DNA of 64,000 nt from an uncultured Prevotellaceae bacterium (GCA_902774925.1 CACYKE010000004.1:1-64000), one strand, 5' to 3'. Shown: positions 24,980 through 34,943, counted from the first letter of the stretch. Notes: a model not told the origin generated them from the letters alone. Program-made: numbers and translations.

Positions 24980-26226
24980 GCAAGATAAAGGACATATGGC
25001 AAATGATGAAGCGCTGGTGGCAGACTATGAAGCGCTGGTGGCAACGGCTGATCATCATGCTGCGACCATTCTTCAAGTGGTTGCGCTCGTTACCTTGGTA
25101 CCGCCTGGCTCCACTGAAGAAGCTGAATCCTTTCCACTACTTGAAGCGTATGGACTGGTATATCATCAAGAAGTTCATCGGTACCTACATCTACTCCATT
25201 CTTCTGATTATTTCGATATCCATTGTTTTCGACGTCAACGAGAATCTGGCGAAATTCACTAACTACCACGCACCATTGCGTGCTATCGTTTTTGACTATT
25301 ACGCCAACTTCGTGCCCTATTTCGCCAATCTGTTCTCGCCACTGTTCGTATTTATTGCAGTCATCTTCTTTACCTCCAAACTGGCCGGTAACTCAGAGAT
25401 CATCGCTATGTTGGCCTGCGGTATGAGTTTTAAGCGATTGCTGCGACCCTACATCATCTCGGCAGCACTCATAGCCCTGCTCAACTTCTATCTCGGCTCG
25501 TATATCATTCCAAAAGGTACGGTTGTACGTCACGATTTCGAGTCGCTGTACAAGAACAACAAGAAAAACACCTCGGCATCGAATATCCAGCTAATGGTAG
25601 ATAAAGGCGTAGTAGCCTATATTTCACAGTATGACGACATCCGTAAGACAGGATATGGTTTCGCACTTTATAAGTTTGAGAATAAAAAGATGGTGAGTCA
25701 GTTGAATGCATCGGTCATTCAGTACGACACCATTTCGGAAGAACGCTACCATTGGAAGGCGCGCAATTACAAAATACGTACACTGAAAGGCATGCGCGAA
25801 CAGATTACCAGCGGTAACGAGATAGATACGCTGATACAGATGGAACCCATGGATTTGGTATTCTCGGGAGGTCAGCAGGAGACTTTTACCTCGCCCGAAC
25901 TGAAACGATACATCTCAAAACAGCAGGAGCGCGGCTCGTCCAACGTCGTACAGTATGAGGTTGAATACCACAAACGCATAGCATCGTCGTTTGCGTCATT
26001 TATCCTAACGATTATCGGAGTCTCGCTGTCGTCACGTAAACGTAAGGGCGGTATGGGACTCTATCTAGGTATCGGACTTGCCCTGTCGTTTACCTACATC
26101 CTGTTGCAGACCATCAGTGCTACGTTTGCCATCAATGCAGGTACCCCATCAATGCTAGCAGCATGGATTCCAAACATACTTTATGCATTTATCGCCTACT
26201 TCTGCTATAGACAGGCACCAAATTAA
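24976..26226 (+). CDS. LptF/LptG-type lipopolysaccharide export permease (YjgP/YjgQ family)
   Basis: This is an inner-membrane subunit of the LPS transporter. Membrane helices flank a periplasmic beta-jellyroll. The family segments near IKKFIGTYIYSILLIISISIVFDV, 'GNSEIIAMLACGMSFKRLL' and the C-terminal helices are clear. The start is taken at 24976 (ATGA overlap with the tgt stop), giving 416 aa. The basic, Trp-rich N-terminus before the first helix (residues 1-60) includes a 21-base tandem duplication (M-K-R-W-W-Q-x). Whether it acts as LptF or LptG cannot be told from this window. Confidence 0.9.
   Translation: MSKIKDIWQMMKRWWQTMKRWWQRLIIMLRPFFKWLRSLPWYRLAPLKKLNPFHYLKRMDWYIIKKFIGTYIYSILLIISISIVFDVNENLAKFTNYHAPLRAIVFDYYANFVPYFANLFSPLFVFIAVIFFTSKLAGNSEIIAMLACGMSFKRLLRPYIISAALIALLNFYLGSYIIPKGTVVRHDFESLYKNNKKNTSASNIQLMVDKGVVAYISQYDDIRKTGYGFALYKFENKKMVSQLNASVIQYDTISEERYHWKARNYKIRTLKGMREQITSGNEIDTLIQMEPMDLVFSGGQQETFTSPELKRYISKQQERGSSNVVQYEVEYHKRIASSFASFILTIIGVSLSSRKRKGGMGLYLGIGLALSFTYILLQTISATFAINAGTPSMLAAWIPNILYAFIAYFCYRQAPN
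25006..25047 (+). repeat. 21-base tandem duplication in the permease N-terminus
   Basis: Units 25006-25026 and 25027-25047 differ only near their ends and encode M-K-R-W-W-Q twice. They add positive, aromatic residues on the predicted cytoplasmic side ahead of the first membrane helix. Confidence 0.8.
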
Positions 26227-26253
26227 AGTTGAAAGTTTAAAGATTAAAGTTAA

Positions 26254-27564
26254 GTGACTTTTGAAGAAACATATTTGAACGATAATATCCTCGACGCGTT
26301 GTATGATATGCATTTCGAGGAGATGACGCCTATTCAAGAGAAGTGTATTCCTGAGATTCTGGACGAGCGCGACCTCATTGGTATTGCACAAACCGGTACG
26401 GGCAAGACTGCAGCGTATCTGCTGCCTATTCTGTCAATGCTCGATGACGGGGGATATCCGAAGGATGCTGTCAACTGTATCGTGATGGCTCCGACACGAG
26501 AACTGGCACAGCAAATAGATCAGGCCATGCAGGGTTTTGGTTACTATCTGGACGGTATCTCGAGTGTCGCTGTCTATGGCGGTAACGACGGTAGCCGTTT
26601 CGATGTAGAGACCAAGGGACTGAAAATGGGTGCCGATGTGATTATCGCCACACCAGGCCGTCTGCTTAGCCATATTCGCATGGGACATCTGGATCTGAGC
26701 CAATTGAGTTTCTTTGTCCTCGACGAAGCTGACCGTATGCTCGATATGGGATTCTCTGATGATATCCTGTCGATAGCCAAGCTGTTGCCCAAGAATCATC
26801 AGACTATTATGTTTTCGGCCACTATGCCCCAGAAGATTCAGCAGTTGGCACGCACACTGCTCACCGACCCCGTAGAAGTTAAAATTGCCGTATCAAAACC
26901 GGCAGAAAAGATTCAGCAGTCGGCATATGTCTGCTACGAACCCCAGAAACTGGGTATTATCCGTTCACTGTTCAAGGCTGGAGAACTGGAAAGAGTTATC
27001 ATCTTCTCGGGTAAGAAAGACAAGGTAAAGGACATCACCCGCGAATTGAAACGTATGAACATCAATTGTGCCGCCATGCATTCTGACCTGTCGCAGGCAG
27101 AACGTGACGATGTGATGTATCGTTTTAAAGCCGGACAGGTGAATGTGCTAGTGGCTACGGATATTGTTGCCCGAGGTATTGACATTGACGACATCCTGTG
27201 TGTCATCAATTACGACGTGCCGCGGGACGCTGAAGACTATGTCCACCGCATTGGCCGTACAGCACGTGCTCAGCGTGACGGTGTAGCTATCACGTTTGTC
27301 TCGGATATGGATATGCGCTATTTTGGAGATATCGAGCGTTTCCTGGAACGGGACATTCACAAGAACCCGTTACCGGAAGGTCTCGGTGAAGGTCCTGAGT
27401 ACAGGGCTTCTGCGCCCCGTAAGTCTTCACGTGGTCGTGGAGGACGCCGTCGTAGTGGAAAGAGTCCGAAAGCTCAGAATAAACAGAACGGGCAGGACTC
27501 TCAGCAGAAAAAACGCCACCATCATGGCGGAAAGAAAAAGAAAAACACCACCTCACAACAATAA
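26254..27564 (+). CDS. DEAD-box ATP-dependent RNA helicase (436 aa)
   Basis: This is a cytoplasmic RNA-remodelling helicase. Motifs in order: Q motif (MTPIQEKCIPEIL), I (AQTGTGKT), Ia (PTRELAQQ), II (DEAD), III (SAT), IV-V (VATDIVARGID) and VI (HRIGRTAR). The C-terminal tail (about 385-436) is strongly basic, rich in Arg/Gly then Lys/His, and suited to RNA binding. The start is GTG at 26254; no ATG suits the conserved N-terminus. The upstream spacer is an AAAGTT-rich short repeat. RhlE-like in type. Confidence 0.93.
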   Translation: MTFEETYLNDNILDALYDMHFEEMTPIQEKCIPEILDERDLIGIAQTGTGKTAAYLLPILSMLDDGGYPKDAVNCIVMAPTRELAQQIDQAMQGFGYYLDGISSVAVYGGNDGSRFDVETKGLKMGADVIIATPGRLLSHIRMGHLDLSQLSFFVLDEADRMLDMGFSDDILSIAKLLPKNHQTIMFSATMPQKIQQLARTLLTDPVEVKIAVSKPAEKIQQSAYVCYEPQKLGIIRSLFKAGELERVIIFSGKKDKVKDITRELKRMNINCAAMHSDLSQAERDDVMYRFKAGQVNVLVATDIVARGIDIDDILCVINYDVPRDAEDYVHRIGRTARAQRDGVAITFVSDMDMRYFGDIERFLERDIHKNPLPEGLGEGPEYRASAPRKSSRGRGGRRRSGKSPKAQNKQNGQDSQQKKRHHHGGKKKKNTTSQQ

Positions 27565-27592
27565 ATAAAGGTATAGTCCGTTTATTATAACG

Positions 27593-29977
27593 ATGGACTA
27601 TCGAAAAGTCATAGGAATATTGGCTTTGTTGCTGTCGGTTCTGACGGCAGCAGCACAGCAGTTTACACTCAGTGGCAAAGTATCCGACGAAGAGGGCAAC
27701 GCCATAGAGTTAGCCACTGTGTCGTGTTTGGAACAGGGTGCTGTGACGATGGCCAATCTGAAAGGTGAATTTTCGCTGAAACTACATTCTGCCGATTCAG
27801 TGGTAGTGAAATTCTCGATGGTAGGTTACCAGACGAGAACACGTGTACTGCGTAAACCCAAGGGTAATCAGAAGATGCTCGTCACGCTGCATCCGATGAA
27901 GGAATTGGACGAAGTGGTAGTGACTGAACGACGCCGACAGACGACTGCTACTGCAGAATTGGATACCAAGGACCTGCGTGCAACTCCGACGACAAGCGGT
28001 AATGCCGTAGAGGAACTGGTGCAGCAACAGGCAGGTGTCAGTAGTCATAACGAACTCTCAAGCCAATATAACGTCAGAGGCGGTTCGTTCGACGAAAACT
28101 CTGTATATATTAATAATGTAGAAGTATATCGTCCGTTGCTCATCCGTAGCGGTCAGCAGGAAGGTTTGTCGGTCATCAATTCGGATATGGTGGAACGCAT
28201 CGCCTTCTCGTCAGGAGGTTTTGAAGCAAAATACGGTGACAAGATGTCGTCAGCGCTCGATATCCAATATCGTAAGCCTACCCGCTGGGAGGGTAACCTA
28301 CAGGCATCATTGTTAGGTGCCAGCGCCTTTGTCGGTTACGGCAACAAGAAATTCTCGATGAGTCACGGCATTCGCTATAAGACTAACCGTTATCTGCTGG
28401 GGTCATTAGAGACGAAAGGTGAATATCGTCCAAATTTCCTGGATTACCAGACGTATATCACCTACCAACCCAACGAACGCTGGACAGTAGATTTTATCGG
28501 CAACATCTCGGAGAATCACTATAACTTCTATCCCTCAGACCGCGAAACATCATTCGGAACGATGCAGAACGTGAAGTCATTCAAGGTATATTTCGACGGA
28601 CAGGAGGAGGATATCTTCCGCACCTTGTTCGGTACCGTGCGTCTGCAGCGTCATTTCACGAAGAATACAAAGGTCAGCCTCCTGGGTTCCGCGTTCCACA
28701 CAAAAGAACAGGAGACGTACGACATCATGGGCCAATACTGGCTGGACGATGCCCAGACACAGGAACAATTGGGTGTCGGTACCTATATGGAACATGCCCG
28801 TAATTATCTGAAAGCCAACGTAGCCAGTGTGAAGCTAATGTTGAATCACAAAACACGCAAACACGATTGGGAGACAGGTATTACCATGAAGTGGGAAAAG
28901 ATAGAAGAGAATGCTCAAGAATATGAGATGCGCGACTCCAGTGGCTATTCTATTCCGCATAGTACAGACCGTTTGGATCTGATCTATTCACTACGCTCGA
29001 AGAACGAGATTTCATCTCACCGTATTGAGGCTTACATTCAGGATACTTACCGTTGGCAAAGTGGCGCAAATAGCGAACAACCAACCCTTTGGACGCTGAA
29101 CTATGGTGTGCGTATGGCTAATTGGAGCTATAACAAAGAGACCATTGTGTCTCCCAGAGTGTCACTGGCCATGATACCCTCTTGGAATCAGAATATTACG
29201 TTCCGTCTAGCAGCAGGACTCTACTATCAGGCACCGTTCTATAAAGAATTACGTGACACTATTACCGTCAACCATCAGACGATTGTGACACTGAATGAGA
29301 AAATAAAAAGTCAGCAAAGTATTCATATCGTAGGTGCCTTCGACTATAAGTTTCGTATGGCCGAGCGTCCTTTCCGTTTCTCGGCAGAGGCTTATTACAA
29401 GCTGATGGACAACATCATTCCGTATAACGTACAAAACATGAAGGTGGTCTACTACGGCAAGAACATAGCCTCAGGACATGCCATTGGACTTGATTTGAAA
29501 CTTTATGGTGAATTTGTTCCAGGTACTGATTCTTGGCTGACATTCAGCCTGATGTCTACCCGTCAGAAGATCAATGGCATCAGCGTTCCCATGCCTACAG
29601 ACCAGCGTTGGGGCGTTAATCTCCATTTTACAGACTATTTCCCAGGAACAGAACGCTGGAAGATGGCTCTGAAACTTGCCTTTGCTGACGGGCTTCCTTT
29701 TGGAGCACCTCACCGCGGACTAGAATATCAGCTGTTCCGTGCACCAGCATATAAACGTGCTGATATCGGTTTGAGCTATCTGCTTGTTGGACAGCCTGGA
29801 GAGAAATCTTCTTTCAGAAAGCCCCGCGTATGGTTAGGCATTGACGGCCTCAACATTTTCGGCATTTCCAATGTCAACAGCTACTATTGGGTGACCGATG
29901 TAACCAACCAACAATATGCCGTTCCTAACTACTTGACAGGCAGGCAAATTAACGGAAAAGTGATTATAGAGTTCTGA
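27593..29977 (+). CDS. TonB-dependent outer-membrane receptor (794 aa)
   Basis: A signal peptide (1-21) leads to a carboxypeptidase-regulatory-like beta domain (about 24-105, FTLSGKVSDEEGNAIELATV), then a plug domain (about 130-230, with YNVRGGSFDENSVYINNVEVY) and a C-terminal barrel ending in VIIEF with a terminal aromatic. No SusD-type partner follows, so it is not a classical polysaccharide-utilisation pair. The substrate is not evident. It is 29 bases from the helicase gene. An A+T-rich hairpin follows the stop. Confidence 0.92.
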   Translation: MDYRKVIGILALLLSVLTAAAQQFTLSGKVSDEEGNAIELATVSCLEQGAVTMANLKGEFSLKLHSADSVVVKFSMVGYQTRTRVLRKPKGNQKMLVTLHPMKELDEVVVTERRRQTTATAELDTKDLRATPTTSGNAVEELVQQQAGVSSHNELSSQYNVRGGSFDENSVYINNVEVYRPLLIRSGQQEGLSVINSDMVERIAFSSGGFEAKYGDKMSSALDIQYRKPTRWEGNLQASLLGASAFVGYGNKKFSMSHGIRYKTNRYLLGSLETKGEYRPNFLDYQTYITYQPNERWTVDFIGNISENHYNFYPSDRETSFGTMQNVKSFKVYFDGQEEDIFRTLFGTVRLQRHFTKNTKVSLLGSAFHTKEQETYDIMGQYWLDDAQTQEQLGVGTYMEHARNYLKANVASVKLMLNHKTRKHDWETGITMKWEKIEENAQEYEMRDSSGYSIPHSTDRLDLIYSLRSKNEISSHRIEAYIQDTYRWQSGANSEQPTLWTLNYGVRMANWSYNKETIVSPRVSLAMIPSWNQNITFRLAAGLYYQAPFYKELRDTITVNHQTIVTLNEKIKSQQSIHIVGAFDYKFRMAERPFRFSAEAYYKLMDNIIPYNVQNMKVVYYGKNIASGHAIGLDLKLYGEFVPGTDSWLTFSLMSTRQKINGISVPMPTDQRWGVNLHFTDYFPGTERWKMALKLAFADGLPFGAPHRGLEYQLFRAPAYKRADIGLSYLLVGQPGEKSSFRKPRVWLGIDGLNIFGISNVNSYYWVTDVTNQQYAVPNYLTGRQINGKVIIEF

Positions 29978-29985
29978 TTTTTGCT

Positions 29986-30020
29986 AAATATTGTTAATTT
30001 TTAAAGAATTATCAATATTT
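29986..30020 (+). terminator. A+T-rich hairpin after the TonB-dependent receptor
   Basis: AAATATTG (29986-29993) pairs with CAATATTT (30013-30020), with an inner TAATT/AATTA stem. A T-rich run follows. The low G+C makes it a weak terminator candidate. Confidence 0.4.
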
Positions 30021-30057
30021 TCATCTTATTTGTATTCAAACTGTTAGAAAAAGTACG

Positions 30058-30065
30058 TATCTTTG
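30058..30065 (+). promoter_or_regulatory. -7 box of the LruC-like lipoprotein gene
   Basis: TATCTTTG matches TAnnTTTG, 45 bases before the ATG at 30111. The -33 region is A+T-rich but lacks a clear TTG. Confidence 0.6.
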
Positions 30066-30110
30066 CCATCGATATATCAAAAAGAGTTAGTACTAAACTA
30101 AAAGCAGATT

Positions 30111-32714
30111 ATGAAAAAGAGGTTATTTTTCATTGCAACACTCGTTGGAATGATTACGTTTATTGGTTGTCAAAGATTTGATTTTGACGAAACGCGAAAT
30201 GAGGCTATTCGTCAGAATGCAGCAAATATTTTTGGCGAAATAGACCCCAATCAAGACTGGAATTCATCCATTTCCGGTACAGTTACCATTACAGCTGACG
30301 CAAGTCTGAAGAACATTGCCCGTGTGCAGATTCTGACAGAATCACCCCTTCTGAATCCCGATACTAGAGTCGTAGCAGAAGCCAATGTTCAGAAAGGACA
30401 AACAGTCACATTGAATTATGATGTGCTCAACAGCTACACACGTCTGATAGCAGCCTGTATTGATAGCGAGGGGCATTATTTCTTCAAAGGATTTGATATT
30501 GGTGAGACGAATGTAAGTTTTAAGAAGGGAGCAACCACTCGTGCTGCACGCAGATCAGCATCAGACTTGCCAGACTTTTCAAAAGTGGCGCTGGACTTAA
30601 ATAGCATTCAATTGTCTTTTAATGCTTATCGTGCTATTAACAGCAATAAATTCAGTGCCTGGAAAAACAGTAAGTGGGATAACGACCGACTGTATGCACC
30701 TACCGATAATGGAAATATTGGAGGTTCATGGACGACTGACGGACAGACTGTTTATACAGACGCAACCGCTCTTACGGAAGACGAGAAGACCAATCTACAG
30801 GATATTTTCGACGAATATCTTATCCGTGATGACAAGAACGGAAGTAGGAGGAATAATTTGGAACTCATTCGAAATAGTGATGTGGTAAAATTGTTTGACA
30901 ACCAATTGACCACTACAGGTAAGCCCATCGTCCTGAGTCCCGTTCAGTTAGCATCAACTGAAGCTTTCTGGTGTTCTATCTACTACTATTATTACAATCC
31001 AGCAGACACTGCATCAGCTGGGTCCGAAGCAGACTATATCAAAACGCTACCGAAGTTCAAGGCTATTGACCTAAACGTAGAGAGAAATGCTTTTAGTAGT
31101 GTTTCGGGTATTGCAGTAGATGAAAGAGACCAGACTTTTATGAGACTTCATGAGTATCTCCTACCTTACTATGGAGATGCATCAGAGTTCGCACCACAAC
31201 CATCCAAACTAAGTACGTATGACTATGAAACAGATGGACTATTCTATCGCATCAGCAACTATTCTGATGGGGCAACTCATTATATCACTAATGGTGATAA
31301 AAATGACGATTTGAAGGGTGCCTATGAAGAGAACATTGAGGATCAGCTCTGGCAGATTTTTGAAAACAAGAATGAGGGTACCTTTATGTTTTACAATGTT
31401 GGATCAAAGAAATTCCTTTGGTGTAATGGTGGTGAAGGTGAAGGTGGACGCCCTGAGATAAAGGAGATAAATGAGAACTCTTTGCAAAAATATAATTTCT
31501 ATATAACCGACAGCAAAATTAATCCAACAGAAAGCAGAACCAAAGCATATATATACACATACAATAAGAATAAATGCTTGAAATCTGACGCAGGCTATAG
31601 GCTTGGAGTTGGTGCCAAAAACACCACGAACCAATATAGAGAATGGACATTCGAGGTATATAATTATCCTCAAGCAACTGCTATTGAAGACTTTGAACTG
31701 CCATTGGATTATTTCTCCGCAGTACTTGTCCCGCCAAGCACGACGCCATCGGCAATTATTCCTGCTGGTTATAAGATTGGATTCATGATCAGAAAGGTTC
31801 AACCTACAGAAGCCACAAATTATGGAGGCCAGAAGAATGGATGTCTGTACGGTTATGGAGAACTGAACAGGCAAATCAATCAATACGGTCAGTTTAAATC
31901 GTCTTCGACTACCTTTGGCAACATGGAGGTTAATGATCCTCGCATTGCTATGTTCGAAGCTAACGGTAAAATATATTTCTGCTTTGAAGAAGGTGCTGAC
32001 ACTCGATTCAGCGACGTTATTATTGAAATGGGCGGTTACGACACTGAGGTTTATGAAGAAGATCCTACTGGCAACGAAAACAGTAGTACTGGTGTACAAA
32101 ACTCACAGCTCTACGACGAGAAAGAGATTTCTAATGCATCTTACATGTTACTCTTTGAAGACCGTTCAGCCTCAGCCGACTACGATATGAATGATGTTGT
32201 GCTTCGCTGTCAGCGTTATTATGACGACCCAAGTTGTGTGGAACTCAGTCTCGTAGCTGCGGGAGGTACTGATGATGTTGTCATTAGAGGTATAGATGGT
32301 ACCTTAATTGAAGATGGAGGTTATGAACTTAACAACAAAGAAGTCCATCAGCGCTTTGGCATTGCAAGTGCAACAGGGTACGATCGTTTTGTTAACACAG
32401 TGGATGGAAAACGGACAATAACTCCCCGTTCAGGTATTTACAGAATTCCTGACGGAATGACCATTCCCCAGTTCCTGGCCAAGATTTATATCCAGAATCA
32501 GACGACAGGGGAAGAGGTACATGTGGCAAAGACAGGCGAGAGCCCATTGGCCATCATTATACCTTTCGATTTCCAGTATCCAAAAGAAAGACAAAGTATC
32601 ACAGCAGCCTATCAAGATTTCCTTAATTGGGCCCGAAATGCAACAGGCTATCAGGATTGGTATAACCATATCACTGAGGATTTGGTTTACCCTCTTGAAA
32701 AGATAATAAACTAA
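30111..32714 (+). CDS. LruC/DUF4842-like lipoprotein with ricin-type lectin-like region (867 aa)
   Basis: The signal peptide ends in a lipobox (FIGC, Cys20). The middle (about 375-520) has the look of a ricin-type beta-trefoil: YRISNYSDG..YIT, DQLWQIFENKNEGTFMFYNVGSKKFLW and LKSDAGYRLGVG. The C-terminal part (about 680-860) carries the LruC-like signature FEDRSASADYDMNDVV. Such proteins are surface or periplasmic in Bacteroidota, with unknown exact roles; carbohydrate binding is inferred from the trefoil. It is a single-gene unit with its own -7 box and a double palindrome downstream. Confidence 0.8.
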   Translation: MKKRLFFIATLVGMITFIGCQRFDFDETRNEAIRQNAANIFGEIDPNQDWNSSISGTVTITADASLKNIARVQILTESPLLNPDTRVVAEANVQKGQTVTLNYDVLNSYTRLIAACIDSEGHYFFKGFDIGETNVSFKKGATTRAARRSASDLPDFSKVALDLNSIQLSFNAYRAINSNKFSAWKNSKWDNDRLYAPTDNGNIGGSWTTDGQTVYTDATALTEDEKTNLQDIFDEYLIRDDKNGSRRNNLELIRNSDVVKLFDNQLTTTGKPIVLSPVQLASTEAFWCSIYYYYYNPADTASAGSEADYIKTLPKFKAIDLNVERNAFSSVSGIAVDERDQTFMRLHEYLLPYYGDASEFAPQPSKLSTYDYETDGLFYRISNYSDGATHYITNGDKNDDLKGAYEENIEDQLWQIFENKNEGTFMFYNVGSKKFLWCNGGEGEGGRPEIKEINENSLQKYNFYITDSKINPTESRTKAYIYTYNKNKCLKSDAGYRLGVGAKNTTNQYREWTFEVYNYPQATAIEDFELPLDYFSAVLVPPSTTPSAIIPAGYKIGFMIRKVQPTEATNYGGQKNGCLYGYGELNRQINQYGQFKSSSTTFGNMEVNDPRIAMFEANGKIYFCFEEGADTRFSDVIIEMGGYDTEVYEEDPTGNENSSTGVQNSQLYDEKEISNASYMLLFEDRSASADYDMNDVVLRCQRYYDDPSCVELSLVAAGGTDDVVIRGIDGTLIEDGGYELNNKEVHQRFGIASATGYDRFVNTVDGKRTITPRSGIYRIPDGMTIPQFLAKIYIQNQTTGEEVHVAKTGESPLAIIIPFDFQYPKERQSITAAYQDFLNWARNATGYQDWYNHITEDLVYPLEKIIN

Positions 32715-32719
32715 AAGTA

Positions 32720-32759
32720 AGCCAACAGTTGGCTATTTATTCCCAGGCTGGGAATAAAT
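32720..32759 (+). terminator. Two back-to-back palindromes (terminator region)
   Basis: AGCCAAC-A-GTTGGCT (32720-32734) is followed directly by ATTTATTCCCAG-G-CTGGGAATAAAT (32735-32759). Both are perfect inverted repeats around one central base. T-rich sequence follows. A terminator for the lipoprotein gene is likely; the doubled form is unusual. Confidence 0.65.
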
Positions 32760-32831
32760 TGTTTGTTAGTAAGAAACGAAGAACTTATCAGTTGCCTTGC
32801 GTTAAAAATTAATAATGTTCACGCGACATTG

Positions 32832-32862
32832 TTGTAAGATTGCCAATATTGTTGTATCTTTG
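32832..32862 (+). promoter_or_regulatory. Promoter of the epimerase/carboxylase operon
   Basis: TTG (32832-32834), 20 bases, TATCTTTG (32855-32862). An inverted repeat AATGT/ACATT (32814-32830) borders the -33 element and could be an operator. The ATG at 32896 follows 33 bases later. Confidence 0.75.
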
Positions 32863-32895
32863 CATAAAATTAGGTTAACTTAAACATTTTAGAAT

Positions 32896-33306
32896 ATGAA
32901 GATTTCTCACATTGAGCATCTGGGCATCGCCGTCCAGAGCATCGAGGAAAGCCTACCGTACTTCACTGAGGTACTGGGCTTAGAGTGTTATGCAACAGAA
33001 GTAGTAGAGGACCAGAAAGTAAAGACTGCCTTCCTGCGTTGCGGTGAGGTAAAGTTGGAACTGTTGGAGCCGACATCACCTGAGAGCACCATCCAGAAGT
33101 GGCTCGACAAGGGCAATAAGGGTGTACACCACGTAGCTTTCTGCGTAGAGGACGGTGTGGCTAAAGGCCTCGCCGAGGTATCTGAGAAGGGCGTGCGTCT
33201 GATTGACGAGAAGCCTCGCAAGGGTGCCGAGGGTCTGAACATTGCCTTCCTGCATCCGAAGTCAACCTGCGGTATCCTGACTGAATTGTGCGAGCATCCT
33301 GAGTAA
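32896..33306 (+). CDS. mce: Methylmalonyl-CoA epimerase
   Basis: This is a glyoxalase-fold enzyme interconverting the (R) and (S) forms of methylmalonyl-CoA in the succinate-propionate route. It has 136 residues. Metal-ligand positions are visible in the repeats ISHIEHLGIAV and KGVHHVAFCV, with a Glu in the C-terminal LTELCEH. It is the first gene of an operon with a carboxyltransferase, a tiny subunit and a biotin carrier, as in other Bacteroidota methylmalonyl-CoA decarboxylase or propionyl-CoA carboxylase clusters. Confidence 0.93.
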   Translation: MKISHIEHLGIAVQSIEESLPYFTEVLGLECYATEVVEDQKVKTAFLRCGEVKLELLEPTSPESTIQKWLDKGNKGVHHVAFCVEDGVAKGLAEVSEKGVRLIDEKPRKGAEGLNIAFLHPKSTCGILTELCEHPE

Positions 33307-33355
33307 AGAATCGAAATAACGTAAACGATATAACGTAATAACGCGAAATAAAACA

Positions 33356-34921
33356 ATGAGCAAGCAATTAGAAAAGATCAAACAACTCATCGAGAAGCGC
33401 GAACAGGCCCGTCTCGGTGGTGGTGAAAAAGCCATTCAGAAACAGCACGACAAAGGTAAGTATACTGCCCGTGAGCGTATTGAAATGCTGCTGGACAAGG
33501 GTTCTTTCGAAGAGTACGACATGTTCAAGGAGCATCGCTGCCATAACTTCGGTATGGAGAAGAAGCAGTTCCTGGGCGATGGTGTCGTAGCCGGTTCCGG
33601 TACCATCGACGGTCGTCTGGTATTCATCTTTGCACAGGACTTCACCGTTCATGCCGGTTCTCTGTCAGAGACCATGAGCCAGAAGATCTGCAAGGTGATG
33701 GATATGGCCATGAAGATGGGCGCTCCTGTGATTGGCATCAATGACTCGGGTGGTGCACGTATTCAGGAAGGTATCAACGCACTGGCAGGTTACGCAGAGA
33801 TTTTCGAGCGTAACATCCTGGCATCAGGTGTGATTCCTCAGATTTCAGGTATCTTCGGTCCTTGCGCAGGTGGTGCCGTATACTCCCCTGCCCTCACCGA
33901 CTTCACGCTGATGATGGAAGGTACATCATACATGTTCCTAACAGGTCCGAAGGTGGTAAAGACCGTGACTGGCGAGGATATCGACCAAGAGCATTTGGGT
34001 GGTGCCTCGGTACATGCTTCGAAATCTGGTGTAACCCACTTCACCGCTAAGACTGAGGAAGAGGCTGTCGAGATGCTGAAGACCCTGCTCTCATATATTC
34101 CTTCGAACAACATGGAGACAGCTCCCTACAAGAAGACCACCGACCCCATCGATCGTCTGGAGGATTCACTGAACGAGATTATTCCTGAGAATCCCAATGA
34201 GGCTTACGACATGTACAAGGTTATCAGCGCTATCACTGACGACAATGAGTTCTTTGAGGTACAGCCTAAGTTTGCCAAGAACATCATCGTCGGTTTTGCC
34301 CGTTTCAATGGTGTGAGCGTAGGAATCGTCGCTAACCAGCCTTCTTGCTACGCTGGTGTGCTCGACGTGAATGCTTCTCGTAAGGGCGCTCGTTTCGTCC
34401 GCTTCTGCGACGCTTTCAATATTCCTATCGTTTCACTGGTTGACGTTCCTGGATTCTTGCCTGGTACAGGTCAGGAGTACAATGCTGTCATCCTGCACGG
34501 AGCCCAGTTGCTCTACGCTTATGGTGAGGCCACAGTGCCCAAGATTACCGTTACCCTGCGTAAGTCATACGGTGGTTCGCACATAGTAATGGGTTCGAAG
34601 CAGTTGCATACCGACCTCAACTACGCATGGCCTTCAGCCGAGATTGCTGTGATGGGTGCTAGTGGTGCCGCCGCTGTGCTTTATGCTAAGGAAGCCAAGG
34701 CCAAGAAGGAAGCTGGTGAGGATGTGAAGGCCTTCATCGCTGAGAAGGAGGACGAGTACAACGAGCTCTTCGCTAATCCCTATCAGGCTGCTAAATACGG
34801 ATATATTGACGACGTTATCGAACCTCGCAATACACGTTTCCGCATCTGTCGTGCACTGGCTCAGCTAGCTACCAAGCGCGACGCTCTGCCTGCTAAGAAG
34901 CACGGAAATATTCCGATGTAA
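33356..34921 (+). CDS. Acyl-CoA carboxylase carboxyltransferase subunit (propionyl/methylmalonyl-CoA type)
   Basis: This is a crotonase-fold carboxyltransferase of 521 aa that moves CO2 between biotin and propionyl-CoA (PccB, or MmdA if run as a decarboxylase). Typical segments are INDSGGARIQEG, GPCAGGAVYSPALTDF, VDVPGFLPGTGQE and the C-terminal SYGGSHIVMGSK. It is preceded by mce and followed by a 49-aa subunit and a biotin carrier. The spacer before it is rich in ATAACG-type short repeats. No biotin carboxylase (AccC) is seen here, which fits a decarboxylase or a carboxylase encoded elsewhere. Confidence 0.92.
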   Translation: MSKQLEKIKQLIEKREQARLGGGEKAIQKQHDKGKYTARERIEMLLDKGSFEEYDMFKEHRCHNFGMEKKQFLGDGVVAGSGTIDGRLVFIFAQDFTVHAGSLSETMSQKICKVMDMAMKMGAPVIGINDSGGARIQEGINALAGYAEIFERNILASGVIPQISGIFGPCAGGAVYSPALTDFTLMMEGTSYMFLTGPKVVKTVTGEDIDQEHLGGASVHASKSGVTHFTAKTEEEAVEMLKTLLSYIPSNNMETAPYKKTTDPIDRLEDSLNEIIPENPNEAYDMYKVISAITDDNEFFEVQPKFAKNIIVGFARFNGVSVGIVANQPSCYAGVLDVNASRKGARFVRFCDAFNIPIVSLVDVPGFLPGTGQEYNAVILHGAQLLYAYGEATVPKITVTLRKSYGGSHIVMGSKQLHTDLNYAWPSAEIAVMGASGAAAVLYAKEAKAKKEAGEDVKAFIAEKEDEYNELFANPYQAAKYGYIDDVIEPRNTRFRICRALAQLATKRDALPAKKHGNIPM

Positions 34922-34943
34922 CGATAACGAAAACGAAAACGTT

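Noticed and set aside
31404..32099. 231-aa minus-strand frame inside the LruC-like lipoprotein gene
   Set aside because: Antisense shadow; the plus-strand frame has a lipobox, its own -7 box and family motifs.
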